Source: Thiocapsa sp. (GTDB lineage Bacteria; Pseudomonadota; Gammaproteobacteria; Chromatiales; Chromatiaceae). Taken from it: 64,000 nucleotides of DNA. The DNA is taken from assembly GCF_018399035.1 (NCBI RefSeq), contig NZ_CP073760.1:620001-684000 (forward strand), read 5' to 3'. Below the pieces are notes generated by a model. That model saw only the letters and a list, made by a program, of their open reading frames with translations, ran no database searches and was not told the origin of the DNA. The stretch's first letter is position 1; each line of letters opens with the position of its first letter. Positions 34,525 through 43,491 of the stretch are shown here, one piece after another. The translations under genes were made by a program, and so were the position numbers.

Positions 34525-37500
34525 ATGTTCGAGATCTATTCCATCGGCGACGCGGCCTACCTCGCGGCGGTCCTCAACGCGGTGGCCATGCTCATGGGCA
34601 CCGGCAACATGAGCCAGCTCGCCGGGGTCGGCTTCCTGATCGGCGTCATCCTGGTCACCTTCCAAGGCATGGTGCAGGCGCGCGCACCCCAGTACCAGCA
34701 GATGCTGATCGCGCTGGTCATCTATCTGGGTATGTTCGGTCCGAGCGCACGGGTGAGCGTGGAGGACCTCTACTCCGGAGCGGTGCACCGGGTCGACAAC
34801 GTCCCCCTCGGCGTGGCCGCCGTGGGCTCGGCGCTCTCGCAGGTGGGGTACGGCGTCACCCGGCTCTTCGAGCAGGCGTTCTCCACCCCGGCGATGACCG
34901 ATTACGGCTTCGCCGCACCCCTGCAGATCCTGCAGAGCGTGCGTGCGGGCACCCTGTCGCGCGCGCGGCTCGGTGCGGCCAACAGCCCCACCCCGGGCGC
35001 GGACATCGAGCGCTCCTTCGTCAACTACATCGCCGAGTGCGTGCTCTACGAGGTGGACACCGGACAGCGCTCCCTGGACAGCGTGCTGCGCGATCCGAGC
35101 TGGACCGGCGCCCTGGCCGTGGCCAATCCGATGCCGACCACCGAGCTGTGGCTGGGCGGGGCCCCGGTCGTGAAGGAATGCGACGACGCCTGGGCGGATC
35201 TGTCCGCCTACACCACCACCGAGTTCCTGCCCGCGCTGCGCGGCTCGCTCGCCGCCACCCTCGCCGTGCAGGCCGGGGAGGTGGACAACGCCGTGCAGAC
35301 CGCTCTGGATGCCGTCGCCGGCGCCGGGGTGGACGCGCAGAACTACATGGTGATGTCGGTGGCGGCGAGCGTCTTGCCGAAGGGCGAGGCGCAGGTGTGG
35401 GAGGAGCTCGGGCGCTGGGAAACCGCCGCGACCATCACTCAGGCGGCCCAGCAGCGCAACACCCAATGGGCGGCCGAGGAGACCCTGTTCGCGCGCATCG
35501 TGCGCCCCATGATGACCTTCTTCGAGGCGTTCCTGTTCGCCGTCTCCCCGCTGATGGTCTTCGCCGTCGGGCTCGGCACGATCGGCATCCGCATGATCGG
35601 CAAGTACCTGCTGTTCGGCCTCTGGATCCAGCTCTGGCAGCCGATCCTCGCCGTCATCAACCTTTACATCATCCTGACGACCCAAGGCAAACTCGACGCC
35701 CTGCGCAATGCCGGCATGGGCAACCTGGAGCTGCCCTCGATCTTCGCGCTGTGGAAGCTCGACTTCATCCTTTCGGATTATCTCGGGGTCGGCGGCATGC
35801 TCGCGGCGAGCACGCCGGCGATCTCCTTGATGCTGATCTACGGCTCGGCGGTCACCGCGACCCATTTGGCCGGGCGCCTGCAAGGCGGCGACCACGTCAA
35901 CGAGAAGATCGCGAGCCCCGATGCGGTGAATCCCGCAGCCGCCTTGTCGATGGGGTCGCTCAAGACCCATGCCCCGCTCACCGGCACGACGACGCCGAAC
36001 GCGAACTCCGTGCTCTGGTCGGCGGATGTCGGGCGCTCCATGCAGGACAGCGTGCGCTCCGGCGAGCAGGCCGTGCAACAGGCCAGCTCCCGCTTTTCGT
36101 CCGCGTTGGGTGCGGCCGCGAGCGCGACGGCGTCCCGGTCGGGCGAGAGCTTCGATGCGCGCTCGAAGGGCTGGGAGTATGCGGCCACAGGCAGCGCGAC
36201 GGATAAGACGCTCCTGGCCGAAGCCGAATCGATCGCGTCGGGTTACCGACAGGACGAGGTGTCTCGCTCGGGCATCGCGGCAGCTTTGGCCGGCGGTCTG
36301 TCGGGCGGGAAAAACGATCAAGGACGCGCCGGGAAGGCGTCGATTTCGGGCGACCTTCAGCGAACCTACGGCGTCGATAAGACGATCGCCGATTCCCTTG
36401 CCGGCGAGATCTCCCGACGCGTCACGGGTGACGCGGGGTTCGAGGCCCGCATGGCCGAGTCGATCAAGGTCGACGAACAGACCGGACGGCGAAACGTGTT
36501 CTCGCAACGGCTCACCGACGAGGAGAGCGCGCGGCTGACCCGCTCCGCCGACGATGTCGTCACCACCTCGCTTTCGCTGGAGCGCGCGCGGTCCATGGAG
36601 AGCCGCTACGGCGCGATGGGTCGCTTCGGAGCCTCGGAAATCGGTCATGCCATCGCCGAGAATCCGACAATGATGACGCGGGTGATGCAGGAGATCGATC
36701 GGCGCAACCTCGCCGGGGATCACCAGACCCTGGCGGGCTCGTGGGCCTACGCGAAGAACATGACGGCGGACTCCGCGCAGGCGGCGGCCGGTATCGCACT
36801 CCTGATCGGGCATGCGGAGGGTGCCACCACCCGGACGTTCAGCCCCGCCGAGGCGCAAAGCGCGAAGGAAGCGGGGTACGGCATTCTGGGGGATCTCTTC
36901 GGGACCCATCGACCCGGACCCGACAGCGATCCGAACCGTCACGCCGGCCTTGCGGACGGAGCGCCGAGCTTCGGATCGGCACGGGAGACCTTCGAGCGGG
37001 CAGGGGTGAGCGATCCGACCGCACGGGTGGCCGGGTTGCACGGCGAGATCGACGCGCACGGGCGCATTGCGGGCGGTGCCGACGATCCGTCCGCCGTCGC
37101 GCAATTCCATGGCCAAAGTCGCGACGCGGTTGCGAGCCGCCGAGAGGAGCACGAGGCGGATGTCCGTGCGCAGAACCGCGACCGGCTCGGTGCGCTCATC
37201 GATCGGCAGGCCATCCTGCCGCGCTCCGCCGCACGGACCCTTCACAACGAGGTCGGGGGGATCCTGATCAAAGCGGCCGAGGTCGGGACTCTGACGGCGG
37301 CCGGCGCGGGCGGGAGTCTGGATCGGACGGTCGCGGCCGCGAAGGCGTTCGGATCCACCTTGGCCGGCGGGGGCGGTGTTGCGGACGCGGTCTCGGCCGG
37401 AAAGGCGGCTGCGGGCGGCGAAGCCGGCTGGACCAAGGCCGTCGACACCATCGTTGCGGCACGGATGCAGGAGGTCGCCGGATTCGGGTTGACATCCGCC

Positions 37501-38325
37501 CAACACGACCTGTTTCGGGAGTCCACCGGATCGGTGTTTGCGGACCTGCCCAGTCAAGCCCAACAAGCCGCCAGAGCCGCGGTGGTCGCGGAAGCCGGGG
37601 GCGGGACTCGCGGTGAACACATCGCCGAGCTGATCGAGCGCGCGGCGGTCTCGCGCGAAGACACCGACCTTCGCCTGATCGGAAACTACAACAGCCACGG
37701 AGCAGCGACGGAAAAAAAAACTGAACAATCCGGGTTAGGGATGCGTCGATTGCCAAGGCCGAGCGAAACAACGACCCAACTCTCGGCAGGCGCGGGGACG
37801 GGGGCGGCGACATCGACCGTCGGCGGTGCGGCCGGAGGGGTGCTGGACATCATCGCGAGCGCCGAGTCCGGCGGGAACTACAATGCATGGTACGGCAACG
37901 CCGGTCAGAATACGGTGGATCTGTCGACGCTGACGCTCGATCGGATCCGCGATCTGCAAAAGGACTTGGTGAAGACCCGGGGTGGCTCTCCGATCGGACG
38001 CTATCAGATCATCGACGACACTCTGGATCGCCTCAGGGTGCGGATGGGTCTCTCGGGCAGCGAGCCGTTCACGCCCGAGCTTCAAGACCGGATGGGGCTG
38101 GTCTTGATGCGCGATGCAGGCTTCAACGCCTGGCAGCGCGGGACCATCGATGACGCCACGTTCAACTACCGACTGTCCAAAGTCTGGGCCGGGCTCCCGA
38201 TGGACGCGTCGAACCAAAGCTACTACGAGGGCAAGGCGGGTAATCGCGCCACCGTGGATTACGATGTCGTGATGGACGGGCTGCGACGGCTCAAAGGATC
38301 GGGGGCAGGCGAGAGAGGGTCTTGA
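34525..38325 (+). CDS. traG: TraG mating-pair stabilisation protein fused to a lysozyme-like domain
   Basis: The protein has 1266 residues. The N-terminal TraG_N domain (about 1-480) has several membrane segments (for example MSQLAGVGFLIGVILVTFQG near 30 and the 330-390 cluster) and the expected NYIAECVLYEVD motif. A long soluble Ala/Ser/Asp-rich periplasmic part follows. The last 160 residues (about 1107-1266) are a muramidase-like module (IIASAESGGNYNAWYG, then GRYQIIDDTLDRLRVRMGL), not part of F TraG. Nine adenines (37712-37720) lie just before this module. TraG stabilises mating pairs and can act in entry exclusion. The added domain probably remodels peptidoglycan. Confidence 0.9.
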   Translation: MFEIYSIGDAAYLAAVLNAVAMLMGTGNMSQLAGVGFLIGVILVTFQGMVQARAPQYQQMLIALVIYLGMFGPSARVSVEDLYSGAVHRVDNVPLGVAAVGSALSQVGYGVTRLFEQAFSTPAMTDYGFAAPLQILQSVRAGTLSRARLGAANSPTPGADIERSFVNYIAECVLYEVDTGQRSLDSVLRDPSWTGALAVANPMPTTELWLGGAPVVKECDDAWADLSAYTTTEFLPALRGSLAATLAVQAGEVDNAVQTALDAVAGAGVDAQNYMVMSVAASVLPKGEAQVWEELGRWETAATITQAAQQRNTQWAAEETLFARIVRPMMTFFEAFLFAVSPLMVFAVGLGTIGIRMIGKYLLFGLWIQLWQPILAVINLYIILTTQGKLDALRNAGMGNLELPSIFALWKLDFILSDYLGVGGMLAASTPAISLMLIYGSAVTATHLAGRLQGGDHVNEKIASPDAVNPAAALSMGSLKTHAPLTGTTTPNANSVLWSADVGRSMQDSVRSGEQAVQQASSRFSSALGAAASATASRSGESFDARSKGWEYAATGSATDKTLLAEAESIASGYRQDEVSRSGIAAALAGGLSGGKNDQGRAGKASISGDLQRTYGVDKTIADSLAGEISRRVTGDAGFEARMAESIKVDEQTGRRNVFSQRLTDEESARLTRSADDVVTTSLSLERARSMESRYGAMGRFGASEIGHAIAENPTMMTRVMQEIDRRNLAGDHQTLAGSWAYAKNMTADSAQAAAGIALLIGHAEGATTRTFSPAEAQSAKEAGYGILGDLFGTHRPGPDSDPNRHAGLADGAPSFGSARETFERAGVSDPTARVAGLHGEIDAHGRIAGGADDPSAVAQFHGQSRDAVASRREEHEADVRAQNRDRLGALIDRQAILPRSAARTLHNEVGGILIKAAEVGTLTAAGAGGSLDRTVAAAKAFGSTLAGGGGVADAVSAGKAAAGGEAGWTKAVDTIVAARMQEVAGFGLTSAQHDLFRESTGSVFADLPSQAQQAARAAVVAEAGGGTRGEHIAELIERAAVSREDTDLRLIGNYNSHGAATEKKTEQSGLGMRRLPRPSETTTQLSAGAGTGAATSTVGGAAGGVLDIIASAESGGNYNAWYGNAGQNTVDLSTLTLDRIRDLQKDLVKTRGGSPIGRYQIIDDTLDRLRVRMGLSGSEPFTPELQDRMGLVLMRDAGFNAWQRGTIDDATFNYRLSKVWAGLPMDASNQSYYEGKAGNRATVDYDVVMDGLRRLKGSGAGERGS

Positions 38326-38669
38326 TGATGAAACTGAAACACGTCTTTCGCGCGCTGCGGACCATCCCGCGGCGCGTTCGGTGGATGCTTGCCGTGCCGG
38401 TGGTGATCGTGGCGGCATTCGCGATCGACGCCGATGCGGGTTTTGCGTCGCTGATGGTCCTGACAGCCGTCGGTGTCGTGAGGAATTTTTTCAATGGCGA
38501 ACACGCTCCGAGCGTTGACGGGGACGAGTGCGACGACGAGGACGATCAAGTCTGTGGTCGTTTGTTTCCGCTCCGTCTCGTGAGGAATCCGTTCGATCCG
38601 AGTGACCCCTTTCTCATGCGACGGCACGATGATGCGGACATGCATCATCGTCACTTCGAGAGCGACTGA
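38325..38669 (+). CDS. Small membrane protein downstream of traG
   Basis: This 114-residue protein starts at the ATG overlapping the last base of the traG TGA, so it is coupled to traG. A basic N-terminus is followed by hydrophobic segments at about 20-50 (WMLAVPVVIVAAFAI and FASLMVLTAVGVV), then an acidic stretch (DGDECDDEDDQ) and a His/Asp-rich tail. No family is recognised. Small membrane proteins after traG often mediate entry exclusion in F/SXT-type elements, so an Eex-like role is possible but unproven. Confidence 0.6.
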   Translation: MMKLKHVFRALRTIPRRVRWMLAVPVVIVAAFAIDADAGFASLMVLTAVGVVRNFFNGEHAPSVDGDECDDEDDQVCGRLFPLRLVRNPFDPSDPFLMRRHDDADMHHRHFESD

Positions 38670-40064
38670 TCCGGGCGGTTTGAAGCGGGTCGTTTTGTCC
38701 ACGATCCGAAGACTGCTCGGCTAAAGGCCGCATCGTCGGCCCAGCGATCGGAGTTGGCCAGCAGCTTGCCGGTGGCCATGTCCAGCGGAGTCAAGGTCGC
38801 AATACCGCACACCTCGTCGCTCGCGGCGGGCATGACCAACTCGCCGCGCCCTGTTCAAATTCCACACATGTGTCCGGCGTTTCGGTTTGCACGGGAGTTG
38901 GTCTCGGAGGTGCCTCGAGTCGCCCACCGATTCCACTAACGGCTCCCGCGATCGAGTCAGCCGTTCCCGCCCTTTTGACTTGGTCGCCATGCGAGTTCCG
39001 GCGATCGGGTATTTGGTGCCACGACAACCATGTCGGTGGTGCAGAAGAGCCGCAGAGGATGCCATCCCGGATCGACAACGGAAAGCGAGTGACCGGATAC
39101 TACGCGCCATCGGCCTTCCGTCCGACAGCCGCGCCCGCAAAGGCGACGCCTTCGAACGCATGCGTCTTACAAAGCCCGGTGGTTTGCGAGCAGGGGAGAG
39201 CGGGATCATGACGTCTCTCGCCGTGCGCTACGGTTTCGAGAAGGGCCTTGCGCATGCCGCGCCTGTTCTTGATCTCGCGCTCATAGTGGCAGGGCTGGCC
39301 AGTCCCCATAACAGGAATCACCCGGCGTTGTGGATCACCCGTTCGGTCGGGGCCAACTCAACCCCTGCGTGGCAAGATTGAACAGACCTAGCGGGTGCTG
39401 GTCATCCCGTTCAAGCGCGCGGGAACTCATGAGGCGGAGTACCTCGACTACTGAAGCAATGCTCAGTGACGCCGCCGCCGATATAGATGCGCTGCGCCGG
39501 GCCGGACCTCGTCCTCTAGGGCGTCCAGCCGGAGGTCTTCCCCGTAGTGTCCTTCGACGGCACGCTGCAGCGGGGCACGGTCGCGTTCCAAGAGGGACTC
39601 GCAGCGGTTGCCCCGTCGCCTCGTGCGAACCAGGTGTGACGGCGCGGGCGAGATGCGCACGGTGCCGATCGAAGCGAACCCGCCGGCCTGACACCGGGGC
39701 CGCCTCGTCCGGATTGGCCGAACCGAGCACACATGCCGGATCGGAAACCGGGTGTTGGACCCGATCTCGAGTGCACGAAGGGATCCAGCTAGCTGGTGTG
39801 TGCGCGAGTGGTGCAGAGCGGCATGCGCTTTAAGCGGATAGTTCGGTATCGATGTACCATCGTTGGTCGTAGCATGCGGGTGGTTTTCTCTAAGGGAACG
39901 GGACACGGAGACCACGACCTTGTCGTGACCGGACCAGTCAAGCTCGGCAGGCGACCCGGCATACCGAGCCTTCAGACAAACTATGTGCACGTCGAACAGC
40001 AGTTAGTTGCCTGTTAGCGGTGTATTCAGCTACTCGGCTTCTGCAGGCTAACCGGAGAACATGC
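38670..40064. other. 1.4-kb stretch without a supportable gene
   Basis: Overlapping frames of 60-175 codons occur on both strands, but none has a binding site plus a recognisable product. Two pieces look like gene remnants. On the minus strand, 38651-38839 reads TPLDMATGKLLANSDRWADD, and 39463-39600 reads RAPLQRAVEGHYGEDLRLDA. The segment looks like eroded element cargo between the transfer operon and the next defence-like island. The ribosome binding site of the following gene (CCGGAGAA) is at its right end. Confidence 0.45.
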
Positions 40065-42272
40065 ATGAGCAACATTTCCGCTCCTGAGATAGGTCCTGCG
40101 GAAACCCGTGGCAGGCGACTCAGTCTTTCGATCGCGAGCCTGTACCTCGATCCAAACAACTATCGTTTCATCGACCACGAGGATTATCGAAAGGTCGAAG
40201 AACCAGAGCTTATTAACGATGAGGTTCAGCGCCGTACACGCCGATTCCTTATCGGCCAGAACGGCGATCAAGTCGCCGACCTCGTCGCAAGTTTTACGCA
40301 AAACGGCTGGCTCGATGTCGAGCCGATTCATGTGCGCAAGCTCGCAGAGCGAAAATATCTCGTCGTTGAGGGCAACCGCCGGGTCGCTACGCTGAAGTAC
40401 CTCCAATCCAGATGGAACGACTCTACCGGCCATCTTGGGAACCTAAGTTCAGCGATATTCAGCGCCGTGCCTTGCATCCTTTATGAGGATACAGACGAAA
40501 TACACCAGCTAGTCGTGATGGGACTCCATCACATCAGTGGCAAGCGACGCTGGCCTGCGGTCAACCAGGCGCGATTGATGATGCGTTTACGAGACGAATT
40601 TGGAAAAGAGCCGGACGAGATTTGCCGATCGCTCGGAGTAAGCAAACGTGAACTTAATCTGTCCATCAGAACACTCGCGCTCAGCGATGCCTATCGAGCA
40701 AGTGATTACGGCGATCAGTTCTCGTCGGACATGTTCAATCTTTTCCGCGAGGTTTTGAAGGCACCATCGCTTCGAACGTGGCTCGACTGGGACCAGGAGG
40801 GAGAACGGTCGAAGAACCAGTCCAATTTGGAGAGGCTGTTCTCATGGCTATCGCGTGAGCCTGAAAATGACGAAGACGAGGAGTGCAACGCCGAGGCCGC
40901 ATCACACACTGGGGAGCCGGTGATCACAACGGGCGGTCAGATCCGCGAACTCGCCAAGATTATCGAGGATAACGAGGCGGTAAAGCGCCTCGAAGAGACC
41001 CGGAGCCTTCAAGCCGCGAGCCTATCAAGCGATCTTCTCGTCAAGAACGAGATCGATGGTGCATTAGAGCGGTGCAACCAAGACGTAAGCAGGCTATTCC
41101 AACTCGCCCCGCGCATGTCATCAAGCGAACTCGACCGCGTGGACGCAATGACGGCACGTATGGAGGCAATTGCACTTGCGAAGAAGAGAAAGCCATCGAC
41201 GAGCGGCTCTGAGAGGGCATGGCCGGTTTACACTGATGTAGCTGCGAGCCACTTCAGATCCATCGAAGTAGAGAATTACCGTGCTATTTCAGGACTAAAG
41301 CTTGATGGTTTGGGTCGCGTAAACCTTCTCGTGGGCGTTAACAACGCTGGTAAGACGAGCGTATTGGAATCCGTGTACTTGCTGGCCCATCAGGTGGATC
41401 CTCGGGCGGTGCTCGAGGTTCTTCGGCGGCGCAGTCGGGTCGACCCGGATTCAGAGCCGTCGTGGACAGTAAACCAGTTGCCTGTCGCTGCGGCCTTAAA
41501 AGGCGAATACGATACAAGAGCAGACAACGTGGTGGCGCTCCGTCTAGCGGCGTTGGAAGATCCCGAGGATACGGACGAAGATTGGGCAACCTACCTCCGA
41601 ACGTTGGTCATGACGTCTTCATATGCCGGCCGTGAGCAGCGATCGGTCACGGATTTTTTCGTCGGTCGGACACGCCGGACGCGCATCAACGGCGAAGCCC
41701 GTTGGCTGTGCCCGGCCCTCTTACATTCACCTTTTTCACTTTCCGATCCCGCAAGCCTGGTCCGTTGCAACGAGGCCAGCATTCGCGCTAAATCGAAGGA
41801 GCGTGTGCTAACATTCATCCAGGTGCACCTTGATTCAGGAATCCAAGACATTGCGCTCGCAGACCAATATAGCCGCTTCCTCGTGACTCATAACGATTTA
41901 ACCGAAGCAGTTGACTTGTCATTCTTCGGAGAAGGTCTTCAGCGAGTTTTTCAAATCGGTCTCTTATTCGCTGGAGCCCAGGGCGGGGTTGTGCTAATCG
42001 ATGAATTCGAGAACGCCATTCATACGGGAGTGCTGATCGAGTTCACCAAGTTTGTTCAGCAACTCGCCGTCGATTTCGATGTTCAGGTGTTCATCACAAC
42101 TCATAGCAAGGAGACGGTTGACGCTTTCCTTCTGAACCATTTCAGAACCGACGACGTAGTCGCATATTTACTGAAGCGCGAAACGGATCGTGAGTGCACG
42201 GCCGTTCGTTTTGCGGGCCCCGAACTGAAACGCGCCGTCGAAGTCGGCGACGTTGACCTTCGGAGACTGTGA
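40065..42272 (+). CDS. ParB/Srx-domain fused to an AAA (OLD/SMC-type) ATPase
   Basis: This 735-residue protein starts with a ParB-like domain: LYLDPNNYRF near 27-35 and the signature VVEGNRRVATLKYL at 100-113. An HTH-like segment is near 195 (EICRSLGVSKREL) and a helical linker runs to about 390. The second half is an ABC/AAA15-type ATPase: Walker A GVNNAGKTS (424-432), Walker B GVVLIDEFENAIH (D646-E647) and the H-loop ITTHSKETVDAF. The pair with the downstream TOPRIM-type gene resembles PARIS (AriA/AriB) and split OLD systems, but with an added ParB-like domain that could bind DNA or hydrolyse CTP. GC content is lower than in the tra genes, suggesting separate acquisition. The ATG at 40065 follows GGAG. 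Confidence 0.82.
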   Translation: MSNISAPEIGPAETRGRRLSLSIASLYLDPNNYRFIDHEDYRKVEEPELINDEVQRRTRRFLIGQNGDQVADLVASFTQNGWLDVEPIHVRKLAERKYLVVEGNRRVATLKYLQSRWNDSTGHLGNLSSAIFSAVPCILYEDTDEIHQLVVMGLHHISGKRRWPAVNQARLMMRLRDEFGKEPDEICRSLGVSKRELNLSIRTLALSDAYRASDYGDQFSSDMFNLFREVLKAPSLRTWLDWDQEGERSKNQSNLERLFSWLSREPENDEDEECNAEAASHTGEPVITTGGQIRELAKIIEDNEAVKRLEETRSLQAASLSSDLLVKNEIDGALERCNQDVSRLFQLAPRMSSSELDRVDAMTARMEAIALAKKRKPSTSGSERAWPVYTDVAASHFRSIEVENYRAISGLKLDGLGRVNLLVGVNNAGKTSVLESVYLLAHQVDPRAVLEVLRRRSRVDPDSEPSWTVNQLPVAAALKGEYDTRADNVVALRLAALEDPEDTDEDWATYLRTLVMTSSYAGREQRSVTDFFVGRTRRTRINGEARWLCPALLHSPFSLSDPASLVRCNEASIRAKSKERVLTFIQVHLDSGIQDIALADQYSRFLVTHNDLTEAVDLSFFGEGLQRVFQIGLLFAGAQGGVVLIDEFENAIHTGVLIEFTKFVQQLAVDFDVQVFITTHSKETVDAFLLNHFRTDDVVAYLLKRETDRECTAVRFAGPELKRAVEVGDVDLRRL

Positions 42273-43129
42273 TGCGGTCTGTCATGATCTTCTGCGAGGG
42301 TAATCACGACGTAGTGTTCACTGCAAGAAGCCTCGGGGTCCTGCAAGGTGCTGAGTGGATTGGAAAACCAATTAGGGATCTGCCGTCGCCCTTTGGCCAG
42401 GTTCCCGATCCCGCGAATCCAAGGCAACCTAAACTGAAGAGCCTAATCGCACAACGATACTCTGCCCGTTCCATTGATGAACTGCGCATCCAGGCAGCGG
42501 CGCATCCGCCTCTTCCCAGTTTCGAAGCTCTCTTGCGAGTTACCGCTGACGATACGCTTTTCGTGTTGGTGCGCTCCTCGGGTGATGGAGCGTCCGTAGC
42601 AGCGATTGAATTGCTGCGCGAGCTTCAGGCGTTGTTACTGCCAGCATTCAACACTGATGTTTCTCAGCTTGCGGCCGTATTTCTCTTTGACGCGGACGTT
42701 GCGGGAGTTGCGAGCCGCGAAGCAACCTTCGCGACAGACTATGCCGCTATTCTCGATGCGGCTGAGAGGCCGAGTCATGCTCAGTGGGTCAATGGCAAAG
42801 AATTTCCTGTGGGACTCTATGTCTTCCATGATAGGGCTTCCGGGACAGGCACTCTCGAAGATATCCTCGCTCCACTAGTTAAGAATGAGTGGACGGACCG
42901 ATGGCATGCGGCAGAAAGCTATGTCTTTTTACACGAAGCCGCCGGAGATCCAGTGGCTATTAAGCCAGCCGAAAGGCAGAAGGCTCAGATATGTATCACC
43001 GGGCAGTTTCGGTGTCCCGGTGATCCGATGACGGAGGTAATCGGTAGGAACGGATTGCCGCAGGATCATTTCACGTGCTCTCAGTCGCAAGCCCTCGTAG
43101 ATTTTCTGAATCGAGTTCCTTGGCCATGA
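42272..43129 (+). CDS. TOPRIM-like (DUF3226/DUF4435-type) partner of the ParB-ATPase
   Basis: The protein has 285 residues. The N-terminal strand MIFCEGNHDVVF carries the Glu-Gly expected in TOPRIM folds (E9), and AAVFLFDADVAGV supplies the D-x-D pair (D140, D142). These are the metal-binding elements of OLD-family nucleases and of AriB in PARIS. The ATG overlaps the stop of the ATPase gene (TGATG), so synthesis is coupled and a complex is likely. The C-terminus has two cysteines and a helical end. Function as an effector nuclease controlled by the ATPase is inferred from the pairing. Confidence 0.68.
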   Translation: MRSVMIFCEGNHDVVFTARSLGVLQGAEWIGKPIRDLPSPFGQVPDPANPRQPKLKSLIAQRYSARSIDELRIQAAAHPPLPSFEALLRVTADDTLFVLVRSSGDGASVAAIELLRELQALLLPAFNTDVSQLAAVFLFDADVAGVASREATFATDYAAILDAAERPSHAQWVNGKEFPVGLYVFHDRASGTGTLEDILAPLVKNEWTDRWHAAESYVFLHEAAGDPVAIKPAERQKAQICITGQFRCPGDPMTEVIGRNGLPQDHFTCSQSQALVDFLNRVPWP

Positions 43130-43491
43130 AAACCCTCAGCCGTGTCAAGACCTTGCGTGAGGCTGCGTCTTCCATCGCGAAACACGTAACAAGCAAACGA
43201 GAGCGTAATATCGCGCAGCAATTTATGTGCGAACCATGCTAAGCCTTTCGGACACTGCTGCGACCAAACGTGACGGCGGATGAGTCAACGATGTGGGCTA
43301 TGCGTACTGAGGTCATGACTTTTTAGTAGCTCCATCAAACTCGATTTTCCGCTCTCCGCGTCGTTCTATGGCCCGACTAGGATCGCGGATCAGGTGTTTT
43401 TCCATGAGCGGAAACTCGCCGTCTTTAACCCACTGACGGTTGTCTTCCATAGGTTGCAGTGCGATGAGGACTAGACGAGTTGGCGAATGAG
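43130..43491. other. Intergenic stretch with a possible minus-strand gene remnant
   Basis: No plus-strand gene is visible. On the minus strand the last 45-50 codons of a frame ending at 43313 read like protein (DNRQWVKDGEFPLMEKHLIR, then RKIEFDGATKKS), but upstream the frame runs into the CoiA-like gene and loses sense. It is probably the tail of a truncated gene. Confidence 0.4.

Noticed and set aside
32746..37728. A 1660-codon open frame on the minus strand opposite traF, traH and traG
   Set aside because: It is antisense to three well-identified tra genes. The translation is His/Gly/Arg-rich without domains, a typical shadow frame in high-GC DNA.
38887..39990. Several 100-175 codon frames on both strands between traG's neighbour and the ParB-ATPase gene
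   Set aside because: They overlap each other, lack binding sites and have no recognisable product. They are described only as an eroded region.
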